Positions 22,341-34,417 of a stretch of DNA of 64,000 bases are shown in pieces. The translations under genes and the position numbers were made by a program. The stretch is from Adiantum capillus-veneris. Lineage: Eukaryota; Streptophyta; Polypodiopsida; Polypodiales; Pteridaceae. Numbering within the stretch: the first letter of the stretch is position 1; each line of letters starts with the position of its first letter. The notes beneath the pieces are model-generated. The model saw only the letters and a program-made list of their open reading frames with translations. It was not told the origin of the DNA and searched no databases. Location: positions 152,984,092-153,048,091 of the forward strand of contig CM043943.1 in assembly GCA_014529385.2 (NCBI GenBank), read 5' to 3'.

Positions 22341-23300
22341 AGAAGATGCCAACAACGAAAATCCGAACAACCCAACAGGTGACATAAATGACACTTTAAA
22401 TAATGCACGGTATTATGATTGTCCGTGTCAAAGACCGAGTAACCAATGTCACCACTGCAAGAATAAAGTACATCAAAAGTGGATTCCAAAAGAAAGGTGG
22501 TGAGACAACCGCAACAAGCATCGTCATATGTGGCTCTTTTACAAGAAGAAAAGACTCAACCAAGAAGAACACAATCATGTCAGCGGGCTAATAATGCTCT
22601 AATCAATTGGCTAGAAAAGTCATTCCAGAAACAACAATCCAAGAGCAAACAGATAGTAACTTTCCATAACCAACCAAACCACCAATGGAAAGTGCAAGAA
22701 TTCAACTTTGATTAGGATAGTAGCGACAATGATGCTTCTTATGACATCTCCTACTAGGAACTAAGGTCATCACTACCACTAACAGCTTTCGTAACAACCA
22801 TGGAAGGTCGAAAGCAAAGAACAACAAGTCAGAGCCAAAAAGTTCAACGAATCTGGATACCAAAGAGCCAATTCGGCCAAAGCAAGTATGGATCAACAAG
22901 AAGAAGATCTTTGATGAAAAATCACAAGATCCAACACCAAAAGAAAAACAATCCTATTGTGCAAGAATGGCTAAGAAAACCACAAAGTTGCAAGCTTTTG
23001 CAACTCAGATTTGGGTTCCAAAGAAGTTGAATCAAGCACAAAGAGGTCAGGAGTTTATTTGGATTCCAAAACGGTTAAAGTATCAACTTCCAAAGTCTGA
23101 ATCCCATCCCTAACCAAGCGTACAAGGGTTGCACACAAAGACAAGGTGGATCCCAAGGAAGTCTCTTCCTCGTCTCTTCAAACACAAACAAGGAAAGGAG
23201 AAGTATGGGTTCCCAAATGAGCATCATCAATGAAACAACCATTTTATCACAAAGAAGTGGGTCCTAAAGGAACCCAATAAAACTACCATCACTGCATTGC
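22341..23300 (+). pseudogene. Decayed coding region with repeated W-[IV]-P-K motifs
   Basis: Short motifs recur through shifting frames: KWIPKER near 22480, RIWIPKSQ near 22850, QIWVPKK near 23005, FIWIPKR near 23055, RWIPRK near 23145, VWVPK near 23205 and KWVLKE near 23265. A CHHCKNKVHQKW stretch at about 22455 looks like a damaged zinc knuckle. Strings of W[IV]PK are seen between Gag and integrase in some Copia polyproteins, which is the most likely source, but I cannot show the neighbouring domains. Frameshifts make it non-functional. Confidence 0.45.
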
Positions 23301-25250
23301 CGCTTGAATTCTTTCAACTCCTCCTACAGTTATAGTACAATTAGAAGAGAGCAAGTTACTCACTTCACCACTGCATGTTGCACAAGGCTTACAGATCAAG
23401 AGATAAAGTGAATGTACACGAAAAGCTCAGAAGAAAAATAACCAGAGGCAACCAAAGAGGAAGTCCAAATCTCTCTATAACCTTCAATCAAGCAAACGGC
23501 ACATGAGCTTCAAAGACCATCACATTGCTTAGAATAGGAAGCCTCGCTAGCAAACGCCAAAAAGAAAATTTCTAATTATACGCGCAACATAATCTTTTCC
23601 ATGCATTGACTATGTATGCATAATAGGGCTACATTATAAGGCCTGCATTGGCACAATTTTTAGTTGCCCAAGCACATCATTTACCCTTGACAATACCCTG
23701 TCGTCCAAGAGGACTCCAAATAGGAGAAGGGGAATCATTCCAAATGCGTACCTAATATTATGAATATTAGAGGGCAATGTCTTGTGAGCTGCATTGAATT
23801 TTTTACATTTGATTGTGATAATTTTTTACAAAATTCAGAGTATATGCCCCCTCATAATAGCATTAAAGTGGGAGTACGGGGACAAAAGCCATATATGAGC
23901 CCCTAGGGACATGTGTACAATGTACATATTGTTTAGAATTTTGTTTGATTGATTTTGCTTTTTGTTAAGTTGATTTTTGGTTTTATATAGTTATTTTTTG
24001 AGACGAAAAAATTCCATAATCCAAATGAAGAAAAGATTGAAGAAATGCCTGACTATTAGAAAGAGAAGAAGCTACAGGAAAATGTCAAAACTTCACGAGG
24101 TATGTCTCAAAAGCCATATTCACAAGGCTATAATGTCAGAGGTAAGAAAGAATGTTGATCAGTCTTCAACAACAATATGAGGCCAAAAATGACTAAGAAT
24201 GGCTATAAAACTCCGGAATCGTCTACAAGGACAAAGAAAGTTGGTGATGCGACCAAATGAAAGCACCCATCAAGTGTAAATTTTCCTATCAAACACTTCA
24301 TGCGACTACAAGGCCGATACAGGAAGTAGACCTTTATACTGAAAATCTTCTATCTTGTATGTGACTTAATGAAGCCTAGCAAACGAAAGGGACTAACCGT
24401 ACTGACAAAAAAAAAACCAGAAGAAATGACAATTCAGTCATCTATCGCGATAGATGTCTATAGGAGCAACCATGGGTCAAGCCAAATTTTGGTGGTCATC
24501 ATTGGTTCTACTTGTTTAGAGGATGCTCATGGTATAATTTATTTCATGTTTGGCAGCTAGAAGTTTGTCAGAGATGCCCATCAATCATTTTCGAGACTGA
24601 AATACAAAAAGTTAGCTTAGAAAACCCAAATAGAAGTCCAAATCAAGTCAAACTTTGTCAGTAGGCTATGTATACAGAATACAAGCTAAGGGTGATATTT
24701 TTTTTTTCAAAGGATGAAAGTCTAACCCCTAGCCAAAGATTCAATTTTCCAAATCTAAAGCCATGATATCCATCTACATACCTTGTACATCATCTATATG
24801 AGTTTTGGGGACAAATGGACAATGATAGCTCATAGATGGTCATCTATCGTGAATGATGTCTGGATAAGGCCCTTTTGAAGCAAGTTACTAACTTGGGGAA
24901 TTAATTGGGGTTTGTCAGGCTTTAATTGAGTCATGTATCAAGTAGAAGCAATATAATGATTTACACAGCACACAAAAGCTAATAGTGGCAAATGCAACTT
25001 TGAACACCTTGATGCAGGAACAAAGAAGTCCCCAATGAAGAAAAGCAGAGAGATGAAGGCTCAAAGCCATAAGTCATTCATGAAGGACAAGAATTGGACA
25101 TCAAAAGAGATTCTAGTAAGGAATTTATCGAGGCATCCAAAAGACAACGTACAAGCAGTGGAGCAAACCAAATCAACAATGACAACAAAGACCGCATTGA
25201 CATTGACGATCAGGTCATGTTAGGGATGACATGAACTCGAAGGAGGGGAA
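23301..25250. other. Decayed 3' internal region of a retroelement, no gene seen
   Basis: No domain is recognised. A perfect 18-bp palindrome with half-site CATCTATCG lies at 24438-24455. The region ends in the purine tract AAGGAGGGGAA (25240-25250), the primer site for plus-strand DNA synthesis, directly before an LTR start. That makes this the non-coding 3' part of an LTR element reading rightwards. Confidence 0.5.
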
Positions 25251-25760
25251 TGTTGACCCATGGGTCAATAGTGCGGCATAATTCAATTTTTGTGCCAAAG
25301 TCTTATTTTTTGAGAGTTATGAAAGGATGCGGATTATGGTTAAAAACATCTTCTATAATGAATAGCTATATAGTTGCAGAAGCCAGGGTGCAATGGCACT
25401 TCCAAATTGTAAATATAAATCCATTTGACCATTGGAACTCTAGTTTTGGTTTAATCTATGGTAGCCTCAGTATATAAGGTACCTAGGTCGTTTCATAAAG
25501 AGAATTTAATCGTAATGAAGGTTTTGTGTTGCGGCGTCGTCGACTGTGTGTGAGAGAGAAAGAGAGAGCATGAGATACATCCTGACGCTACTTCTTGCTC
25601 ACTCATCACATTGGAGATTCAACTACACCATTGTGATATGCTCATAGAGAGCTATGCAACAACGCCAATAATTCCACGCAAAATGGAGCACATGCGCTAA
25701 TGCATCTACAAGTTATCTGTGGTCGTAAGTGTATCAAGTGATGCTTGTTTTCTACGTGCA
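25251..25760 (+). repeat. 3' LTR (right boundary approximate)
   Basis: It begins TGTTGACCCATGGGTCA after the purine tract and contains the 14-bp palindrome TGACCCATGGGTCA (25254-25267). A TATATAAG promoter box lies at 25471-25478, followed by a GA-rich transcribed part. The right end is not defined because no partner LTR is in the window. The 5' part of the element is missing or too diverged to see. Confidence 0.6.
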
Positions 25761-26109
25761 AGTAGTCGTTAGAATGGTGGTGACATAAGACACCCATAGG
25801 TACTCATATATTTTAGTTTTGGACACTTTCAAAATTCTGATTTCTTCATATGCATTTTTCGAAGATGGGTTTGGAGTGAAGATTTTGAGTGTGGAGGCTT
25901 TGGGAAAAGTTTACCCTAGTGAGGGGCGGTGTTCCTTAAGTTTCGTACGATTCTGGTATGATTTGGTGAGTTTGCTTCCGTTTGTGTATACGGGGGTGGG
26001 TGGTGTAGTTGAGAGCAGTGAGATTCCTGATTTTGATTTAGTTGCCCTTCTAGAGTTTTATATCTTGACAGGTTGTCAAGAGGATTTTCCGCTACCTTAG
26101 TGGCACTTT
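25761..26109 (+). other. Unassigned open stretch
   Basis: An open frame at about 25819-26100 gives a 93-residue hydrophobic, Phe/Tyr/Val-rich peptide without recognisable domain. It starts in TTG and has no evident promoter. I do not call a gene. It may be retroelement coding sequence in decay. Confidence 0.3.
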
Positions 26110-26629
26110 ATATCTTGGCTTGTTTTATCCCAAGGGGAGATCATTGTGGCCAGACTTACATGCTTTTTCGGACTTAGATTGGGCTGGTTGTTTTGACATG
26201 TGAGTGTCCACAAGTGGTTTTTGTTTCATGCTTGGCAGTTCATGTATATCATGGTTGAGCAATAAGCAACCTACTGTGGCCACTTCGAGTTGTGAGGCTG
26301 AGTACAGGGCAGTCTTCACAGCTACGGTTGAGTGTGTATGGCTCAGACGCCTTATGGCTGATTTGGGTGTTGGACAGGACACTGCCAACACTATCTACAC
26401 TGACAGTCAAAGCGCATTGGCAGTTGTGAGGAACCCAGTTTTTCATGCTCGCACAAAGCACATTGAGGTGCATTACCACTATGTCAGGTAGAGGCTCTCA
26501 ACAGGAGAGATCAGCTTGGCTTATGTGCCAACACAGGACAACCTTGCAGATCTTTTCACAAAGGCATTGTCTCGTGAGAAGCTCGAAGCTTTCCGCAAAG
26601 CTTTGGGCTTACTCCCCTTTGTGGATTGA
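26110..26629 (+). pseudogene. Copia RNase H fragment
   Basis: The frame shows the RNase H landmarks of Ty1/copia elements: DLDWAGC with the first catalytic Asp, STSGFCF, CEAEYRA with the Glu, YTDSQSA, KHIEVHYHYVR and DNLADLFTKAL. In-frame stops at 26201 and 26489 disable it. It runs directly into a 3' LTR at 26705. Reverse transcriptase and earlier domains are absent, so this is a 5'-truncated copy. The same family occurs inverted at 40075-41432. Confidence 0.88.
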
Positions 26630-26704
26630 TCATGTCCTCAGGGCATGGCACTTCCCTTTACTCATGTGCCAGCTCTTGTTCACCGCATCACTCTGGGGGG
26701 GATT

Positions 26705-26931
26705 TGTTACCATATACATGTGGTAGTGATGTGTGTGAACATACGAGGACCGCTAGGGCATTTTTTCCCTCTTTAGGAGGTTTTTCCCCCCGTGCATTGT
26801 ATATATGCCCATCACTCTAGGGCTATCTATCTTTCCATTGCACACTAAGTAACACACTCTCTATTGTGTGCCTTGATCGTCCTTCGTCTTCTCCAAGCTG
26901 TGTGTGTTTCTCTGCAACCCTAATTCCAACA
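26705..26931 (+). repeat. 3' LTR of the Copia fragment
   Basis: The 227-bp LTR runs from TGTTACCATATACATG to CCTAATTCCAACA. A purine tract (GGGGGGGATT) precedes it. It matches the minus-strand LTR at 40075-40291, including AGGAGGTTTTT and TTGCACACTAAG. Confidence 0.85.
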
Positions 26932-28324
26932 GCATGTTGACATGGGGATGCGAAGCTAAGCCGGCGGGACGGCCCGGGGGAGGGGGGGGGAGGGCTCTCG
27001 GCTATTCTCCCCGTTTCCTCTATGGCACTATCTTGCTCTCGCCTCATAGATTTTTGGAGCTAGGGGGAGGTCCATCCTGCCACCTCTCTTTGGAGGAACT
27101 TGGTGACATGGTCTTCTTTTGTTTGGCCTATTCGTGAGGGCGTCTATGTTGGAAACATGGCCGGCCTTTGTGGCACGGATGGGCAATATTTGATGGAGCT
27201 TGGCTCTTGTGAAATAGCCTGTGGTGGTTCCTCTTGCACGACTGCTCTGGTTTGGTGGACCGCGGTTGTAACGGCGGGGTGCTTCCTTCCGGTGGCTTCC
27301 TCGCCTCTTGTTTTGACCGTGGCCGGGTAGGCCGGTGATGGAGACTATAGGACTTCGCCCCTCTCTTGATAGTATGGCTTCTTCGTTACAGTGATTACCT
27401 TGCTCGTACGTGTATACTCCTGTCTTTCGGCTTCCCTTAGGCACTGTGGTTGGAGATGGCAGAGCCTCCGTCGGTGATGGTAGCCAAGCTGCGTAAAGGA
27501 CTGGGCTTCTGGTAATAGTTGTTAATAGGTACTTCTATAACTACAATCTAATGTAACCATCTGTCCCTTGAGGCTCAACATGAGCTTCAGGCTAATTTGT
27601 ATATTTCTTGGTGGCATTATAATACAAGTACTCACAATTGTGAGTTTTGCAAAAGATCCCTTCACCAACGTGGCCAACATGAAATGGAACTTCTACTACC
27701 TAGCTTAGGAGAAAGGGGGACTTGGCATCAAAAGGAGATGGACCAAGAGCCCTGTTATTACCACCATCGTCGTCTAGTTTTCATTCGCAAAAGAGAGAAC
27801 CTTAACTCTATCTCTATGCTCTTTGCCCTTTGGTTGGGCCAAATGAGCCTCAATCTTTGATGAGCGCGTCCGCACGTCGGGATGGCATCCCTACTCCGGA
27901 CCCACCCTAGCTACGAATGCCGCTTGCGCAATGGATGGCATTTGCACGCCATGAGACGCTCGCTACATGAAAGCTAATGACCGCCTGTAGGTAGCCAATG
28001 CCCGAGAAGCGAAGCTTCAAACAAAAAATGAGTTTCAAATTGCTTTGCCATATAGCACGAGCAATTATGAGCGTCATGGCCCACACAGAATCGCCGGTTA
28101 GCGATGCCATGCATTGCCAACTCTGCCGTTTCTGGCGGAGTGGAGTGAAGGGAGTCCTCATTCAACGATGTCCCGTGACTACGCTCCGTGCGAATGCGGC
28201 ACACAACCGCATGGCTGGGTCAACCCCAGCCCGTGCGAATCCACCCTATCTTGAAAGCATTTTAAGCAAGCGAGCAAGTACGTGTCAAGGAAGCATGCAA
28301 AAGGAAAGGACAAAAACGAGCTTT
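26932..28324. other. Intergenic sequence, no gene seen
   Basis: 26932-27500 is GC-rich relative to the rest and open in several frames on both strands, but none has a domain or coherent start. Around 27620-27760 a weak KWNFYYLA / EKGGLGIKR reading recalls the end of LINE reverse transcriptases; it is too short to call. The remainder is unassigned. Confidence 0.45.
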
Positions 28325-28879
28325 TGATGAACAGGGGGCCCGGGGGTGAGGAAGGTGTCTTTTCTTGCAAACGACTATTGTTGGATCGGCCAATGATAAA
28401 TAAGTGATGTAAGCTTCCAAAGGGTTGCCATTGGCCAATTGCAATGAATTCAAATCATCATTATACAACTCACACTCAATCCTCTAGGCTCTCGGCTCTA
28501 GGCTACAGGGTCTACAATCTTCCAAAACACTGTAAAGACTTTTCGGCCAAAGAAAATAGACAAGGGATTCTGCAGTGATTGCGATTGTCAATGCCGCTCT
28601 CTCCAAATATCTTTTGGCTGCGTTCACACCAGGGGCCAGGGCTTGCAAAAAAACATTTTTTCTAACCAGAGAAAACATTGGCACACTTAATAATTAGCCT
28701 AAAACTTTCCCAGTTTTTAGGTTAGATTTGAAGCATTTGCCAAAATTTACACTACAAATGTAAAATTTTCAAGGCATGCTTGAAATCTAGGTGAGGTTTC
28801 GCAATTTTAGCCGATTAAAATTACACTAAATCCTAGGTTTTTGCAAGAAAAGACCCTTTTCCCACCCCCTGTTCATCAC
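28325..28879. mobile_element. Foldback (MITE-like) element with ~40-bp inverted ends
   Basis: The left end reads TGATGAACAGGGGG and then TCTTTTCTTGCAAA. The right end, reverse complemented, reads TGATGAACAGGGGG, a shorter spacer and TCTTTTCTTGCAAA. The element is about 555 bp, AT-rich inside and non-coding. I find no convincing target duplication, so the superfamily is open. Internal sequence at about 28725-28800 has a relative at 30366-30480. Confidence 0.65.
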
Positions 28880-29819
28880 TACGTGGTCGGCTATAGGCCT
28901 GCAAGGGATCAATAATCGGCACAATGGGCATATTTGTAAATCTCGAAGACCTGCAAATTGGAAATTTAAGAGTTGAATTACTTGCACTAAACTTTTTCGG
29001 TGGGTTCCTCTAATTTTTGTGTAGGTTTTCTACACCTCTCATTTATTAAATCCAGATTCCATAGGTAAGACTCGGCGTTCGGGAAAAGTGCGCCTCCTTG
29101 AGCCGGTTGAAAAATCAAAACAACCAGTTGAAGGGAGGGGGGAGGAGAAAATCCACTTGGAAAGTTTAAGAAAATAGAGTTAAATTGCAAAAAAGACCGG
29201 TTATTTGGAACATTTCCTCTGTGAATCTACCGTTTTGTATGTTTGTGAAATTGATTTTTCTCAAACACCGCTAAGATCACAATGAAGATAGCTTTCCTCT
29301 TTTGTTAACAAGTCACATTTCCACTAGGCTTTGATTGAACCTCTAAGGAAGAGTGAACAATGAACATATGAAATGTTGTGTTTGCCTTCCGAGTTCCCAC
29401 ACTAGCACTCATGTTTTTGCCTTTCTTTTCAACACGACCTTGCAAACTTGACGTGTGAGCGCGACTCAAACGCCTTGTTTGAATGAATATCTTTACTTGA
29501 TGCTATGGAACTTTCCTTGAGGGAAAGAATTTGGGACACCACTTTTCACACATGTATCAATTGAAAGCATCTAGGCTAGGCCTACATTGAGATCAGGATG
29601 ATGCTGAACCTTATGTGCTCAAACACCAACAGAGACAACCACGGCTTGCCGAAAGCATTTTTCCTACTAGGCCAATGGTCACGCGTGGCACATTTTTTAA
29701 TAATTGATAATTGCGCAAATTGAGCTTATTTTCAAAAATAAAGATGGCTATGAAACCATCGACATGGTCACACATGGTTCAGTAGAAGCGTATCGATGCC
29801 ACCTAGAGGTTGTTTGGCG

Positions 29820-29822
<3 letters not shown>

Positions 29823-29865
<43 letters not shown>
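29823..29865. repeat. (GA)n microsatellite
   Basis: Uninterrupted GA run of about 21 units. Confidence 0.96.
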
Positions 29866-29866
<1 letters not shown>

Positions 29867-30264
29867 CTAAGACATGGTGTTCAAGCTGAGTCGTTGTTGA
29901 CAGGCATGCAACGCAAAAAGTGCAGGCATCAACTCTTGGCTAGGGTGATGCCACAGACAAGAATTACATCTACTAATATAATATGGCAGAGGCCGTGATC
30001 CTTTACACGTGTCACGTTCTGTGAGATAAAGGCTTATAGCCAAAAGTAGGGGAGCGAAAAAGAGAGAGAAAGCTCAGAGGGGGAGCGAAAGAGAGAGAGA
30101 GGCCGCCAAAGGCAGCCGGAAATACTCGTATAGTTAATGCCTCAACTGGCTCCGTTGTGTAATTGTGCCGATTTTGGAATATTTGCAAAAGGGTGTGCCT
30201 AGTACAACTGAGCTGGCTCACGTACTGGCATGTGACCATAATAGCAGCTTAGTTATACATCCAT

Positions 30265-30318
30265 CCTACAGATAACTGAGCTCCTCCAGATAACTGAGCT
30301 CCTACAGATAGCTAAGCT
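30265..30318. repeat. Three tandem 18-bp repeats
   Basis: CCTACAGATAACTGAGCT, a copy with C for A at position four, and a third copy with two changes lie head to tail. Confidence 0.9.
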
Positions 30319-31339
30319 GGAGGATGGAAAAAAAGGGCACACTTTAAACTCTGCCAATTTTTGCATTAAAATTTGAAGCACTTGTTAGTATCCACAATAC
30401 AACTTTTAAAATTTGAAGCATTTGTTGGTATTGACACTACAACTTCTAAAATTTTATCGGCTTTCTTCAAGGCAAGCTTAGGCCCATGTCACACTAGGGC
30501 GGCAACCATCAATGATGTGGCCTTAATTGGGCGAGTGCCGTGGAGGGTTGTCCCGAGGACACTACCACACTAGGATGGATGTAGCCTTAGTTTATTTGGT
30601 CAACCCTTGAACTTCTTTTTGAAATCGATCGGCCACCCATTTCAGATTTCCATATACAAATGTGCGACCTCTTACATCTAATTATTCATAGCTTGCGCTA
30701 TTAAAATCCGGATTGAGGCAACTTTTTTCAGTGTCTATAATGCATGCCGCCTGCCCCTCGATGTGCTAGATGTTCTCTGTGCGACCACATATGGGCCAAT
30801 GTGAGGAGTGCATCACACCCCTACAAGAGCTACGCAAGACAAGGCTATTAGTTCTTCACTACCTTTATGAACATATGAACATGAGGCATCCCCTCTTCCA
30901 TGAGCTTAGTAGTTTAGGTGCCACATCTCTTCAGTGCACACAGGCTGTTTAGGCTAAGCCAAGGCAAGGTCTTCGATGCTCTAGCCATGTAGGCAGGTTC
31001 AATCTCCAATGCACCAGCCGTGTAGATGATCCTAACAAAATGACGATCTTGGCAATACCCTCAATGCAACATAGTGCTGGGTCATTGTCCTTCTCATGGA
31101 ATGTACGATGTAGATGGCCCTAGTCTTGTATGCAAGATGTCATGAAAAACATAGCACATGAGTCTGTAGCTCTCGTCTTGCTACGTCTTGCTTGGCTGGC
31201 CTCGTAGAGAAATTAGAAACTAGAAAGTAGCTTACACTATAATGGGTTGTAGTGTAAGGAGATGGGCACTATATAAAAACAGAGCTATGATCGAGGGGGG
31301 ATGTGAAAATGGAAAAGATAGTTCAAAGGAGATGAGCAC

Positions 31340-33387
31340 ATGACCAATTTACGAGAGGACATTTATTTTGAAGTGAGTTGTGTGAAAGAGAGTGTAGTTT
31401 TGGTTTGTTTTGGAAATGAAGCAATAAGAATATTATCATTGAAGCATCAACTTAGTGGAAATAAAAGACGTTATAACAAAGAGAGAGTTGCTCACTACAT
31501 AGATTCCTTGCCACCTGAGTTGAGCTTAGATTGCATATCTTGTAAAAAACACACAATGTTGTGATGCACCCTATTGATTTATATTCTGCTAGACTAGTTA
31601 GCCTTGAAAAATTTAACATTCTTTGTGTATCACAATAATCACATTTTTAAAAAATGCTCATCTACAAGCACACAATGTCCACCCATATTGGACGGCTATG
31701 AAAATGACATTGAGCATCACAAAAGGCTCGTAAGATTTACCAAATGTCACCTAGGACACCACATAAATGCCTTCTTCTACAACATCTTGCTAAGTCATAT
31801 ATGCTTCAACAGAGAAACCGAACTACTATCTGTTGAAAATTCAAGAGGCTCATACTTCCTAGAATGTCAAACAAGGAATCTAACCCAAATTAATGAGGAC
31901 CTAGAAATGTATATTATGGAGTATACACAACAAAATATGCTAGTATTTTACCAGATCGGCCAACTTATCAATAAGATCATTCAAAAGATTGCGTTGCAAA
32001 GACCAAACAAATCAATGACAAGCTCCATAGAAAATAAGCCACCCATAGATCTCTATTACTTGAAGTCATTAACTATGCTAAAGGAGTTTGTTGGTTTCAT
32101 CAATACAAAACTCATTACTAAAAAAATGAGCATATACAAGCAACTACTAGCTATTATGAACGGTTTATACATTGTTACACAAATGCCACGGAGTGGAAAA
32201 ACACATTTGATCAAATATTTGACATATGAATACGTTAAACAAGACAAAACTTTCATGCTCACAACATTGAATGGAGTGGGCATCAATGACACTTAGCAGC
32301 ATATCATCCATAGTTTATTACCAGTTCAAGATACCAACAAGAATTTAACAATATCCCGTCTCTATCATGAAACTGATGATAGACATATGGATATAAAAGA
32401 AGCCAATGTGATAATCATTGATGAACTCTCCATGCTCACAGAAACTACTTTTGATCTTGTCATGAGGCAAGTCCCCCTCCCCATCCATGTAAAAGGCAAC
32501 ACATTGCTAGATCCTGTCAATGAAAAAAGTGTCATCTTTCTTGATGACCTTGCCCAACTAACTCCCTTATGTAATCAGCCAAAGAATCTTTGTTACGAAT
32601 GTCATATCACGAGATCTACTTATTGGCTACACAAAACTTTCTATAATGTGTCATTCTCTATAAGACATTCCACGAACCATGGGTTGCTTAACTTCTTGTT
32701 TATTATTCATGAAAGAAAAAATCCACAATTAATAAAATTGACTCCACCTTGAGTGCATGCATTTTGGATGAATCAAATTCACATGACTAAATTAAAAAAT
32801 CCTTAACAATAATTTGTACTCTTTGATTAGACATGCAAAACTACAACACTATTGCCTTGAATAAGTTGTACACGTAGAATGGATTTACATAGGTCAAACT
32901 GAAGTAAAAATTCAAGAGACATCAGTGTAATTTAACAATGCCTTATAGATCCTACATTCAGTGAGCTTGACTCCATTGCAATTAGTGCATGTTGTATGAT
33001 CACCAAAAACATCCATCTAACAATCGGTGCAGCAAAAGGTGCAACATGCATGATCATTGAGATAACAAAAAGAAAAAAAGGACAAGGTGGAGATAATTTT
33101 CTTGCATCATTGACCTCATTATTTGCACCAATAAAATAATGATACTCTATCAAACCAAGCACAAGAGGACTTTAGTCAATGGAACATGGTACCATAAATC
33201 TACATTTTCCTTCACATTAACATATGCCATGACAAGGCACAAGGATCAAGGTGCAACAATATCTAGCAGAGTCTTGCTAATCTTTAAGGATGGCTTTGCA
33301 CCATGTCTTGCCCATGTTATGTTTTCAGGAATCAAAGATCAACAAAACCTGAGAATTCTTACCAAGACCACCCTTGACATATTCTAG
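31340..33387 (+). pseudogene. PIF1-like DNA helicase remnant, probably Helitron-related
   Basis: One frame is open from 31340 to 32752 apart from stops at 31562, 31595 and 32294. It contains a damaged Walker A site (MPRSGKTHLIKYL, about 32185-32223), the Walker B segment NVIIIDELSML (about 32405) and a third motif VIFLDDLAQLTP (about 32530). CYECHITRSTYW and SIRHSTNHG follow. A shifted frame at 33139-33387 has YAMTRHKDQGATI, the equivalent of helicase motif VI. These are ordered PIF1 family motifs; in plants such genes are usually carried by Helitrons. No Rep/HUH domain or Helitron end was found, so the transposon link is inference. Several stops and a frameshift disable it. Confidence 0.75.
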
Positions 33388-34206
33388 CTTGCTCCACTTG
33401 AGATTTTCTATGGACTGCAACATACTTAGAGTGTTGTGTATATCATTGATATCAAGTCATTACTATGGATGCACGGTGGTTGTTTTCTTGAAGCAATCTT
33501 TTGCTTGAAAAATTCAAAAAGTCTCTACAAATCTATCATGTTATCATTAGTAGATATTGTGGTATGCATGTAAAATTCACTGCATAATATGTTTTCTAGA
33601 CTTGTGTACCTTGCTATTTGCTCATTTTGTTGAGCACGAATGTTGCCCTACAATACTGACAATATTAGTTTCTTTAAAATCAATACTAGAACATGATACA
33701 AAGGAGAAAAATATATGCTTCCAACAATACAAATAAATCACTAGCACAAATACAAAAACGTTGAAGAAATCAATGATTCACAGAACGATTGTTGTACTTT
33801 AGAATTCATGAATGTTATCATAAAACAACTTGATAGAGGAATAGAAACAATGATATAAACATATTTTGGACTATGAGAGGTGGTATATGCACGTGGCCTT
33901 GATGGCTTAGTTAATGTCTATCAAATTGAAAAATTGTTCTTGTTCCCCAATTGTGCCATGACATCAAAAAGCTATAGTTCTTCGTGAAACCTGATAATTT
34001 CACCTAGAGCATCTTCAAGTAGTATAAACGTCCCTTTTCTTTTGTTCGGTATTTCAAGTGTGAGGCTTTTATGTGGTCATTCAGTGAGGCATTTGTACTT
34101 ATTGATATTGAATGCAAGGACATTTGAATGGTTCAATAGATAGAAAGTTAATGGATCATAGAGTGTAGGGTAGCACTACTTGTCCAAGAACTCAATGGAT
34201 TATCTA
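33388..34206. other. AT-rich sequence, no gene seen
   Basis: Follows the helicase remnant and ends at the insertion site of element F. Its continuation resumes at 39701. Nothing recognised. Confidence 0.55.
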
Positions 34207-34211
34207 GCTGT

Positions 34212-34403
34212 TGTTGGGGTATAAAGCCCAATGTGGTCGCCCAGGTAAGTGGGCGGGCTGCCAGGTATGTACAAATATTCTTTTGTAAAAACCTAATAAG
34301 AACTCACTATGCTCTACACATTACAGCAGAGCGAGTTCACCATATCGTCGTGCTCTTTTTCTCGCACTCTCTCTCGCGTCGCACTTCCGCTCGTACTCCT
34401 TCA
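34212..34403 (+). repeat. 5' LTR of element F
   Basis: TGTTGGGGTATAAAG to CGTACTCCTTCA, 192 bp. Five differences from the 3' LTR, four of them transitions. A TATAAAG lies only nine bases from the LTR start and is therefore a doubtful promoter. Confidence 0.95.
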
Positions 34404-34405
34404 AC

Positions 34406-34417
34406 TGGTATCAGAGC
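34406..34417 (+). other. Primer-binding site of element F
   Basis: TGGTATCAGAGC, two bases after the LTR, is complementary to the 3' end of plant initiator-Met tRNA. Confidence 0.92.

Larger units (their letters stand above)
28880..31339. other. Intergenic sequence with small repeats, no gene seen
   Basis: No supported gene. It holds a (GA)n run, three 18-bp repeats at 30265, a ~42-bp tandem duplication starting AAAATTTGAAGCA at about 30366 and 30408, and a diverged copy (about 30915-31050) of 21215-21350 containing GTGCCAC, GTTTAGGC and GTAGATGATCCTAACAAAA. A small inverted pair CTTACACTATAA/TTGTAGTGTAAG lies near 31229-31258. Confidence 0.5.

Noticed and set aside
27028-27444. 138-codon minus-strand frame in a GC-rich stretch
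   Set aside because: Basic, low-complexity, open in several frames at once, no neighbouring gene signals.
27620-27760. LINE reverse-transcriptase end
   Set aside because: A GGLGIKR-like reading is suggestive, but the stretch is short, interrupted, and lacks any other LINE motif.
31229-31258. CACTA-like small inverted pair
   Set aside because: Only 12-base arms around a 4-base loop, without subterminal repeats; too small to be a transposon.
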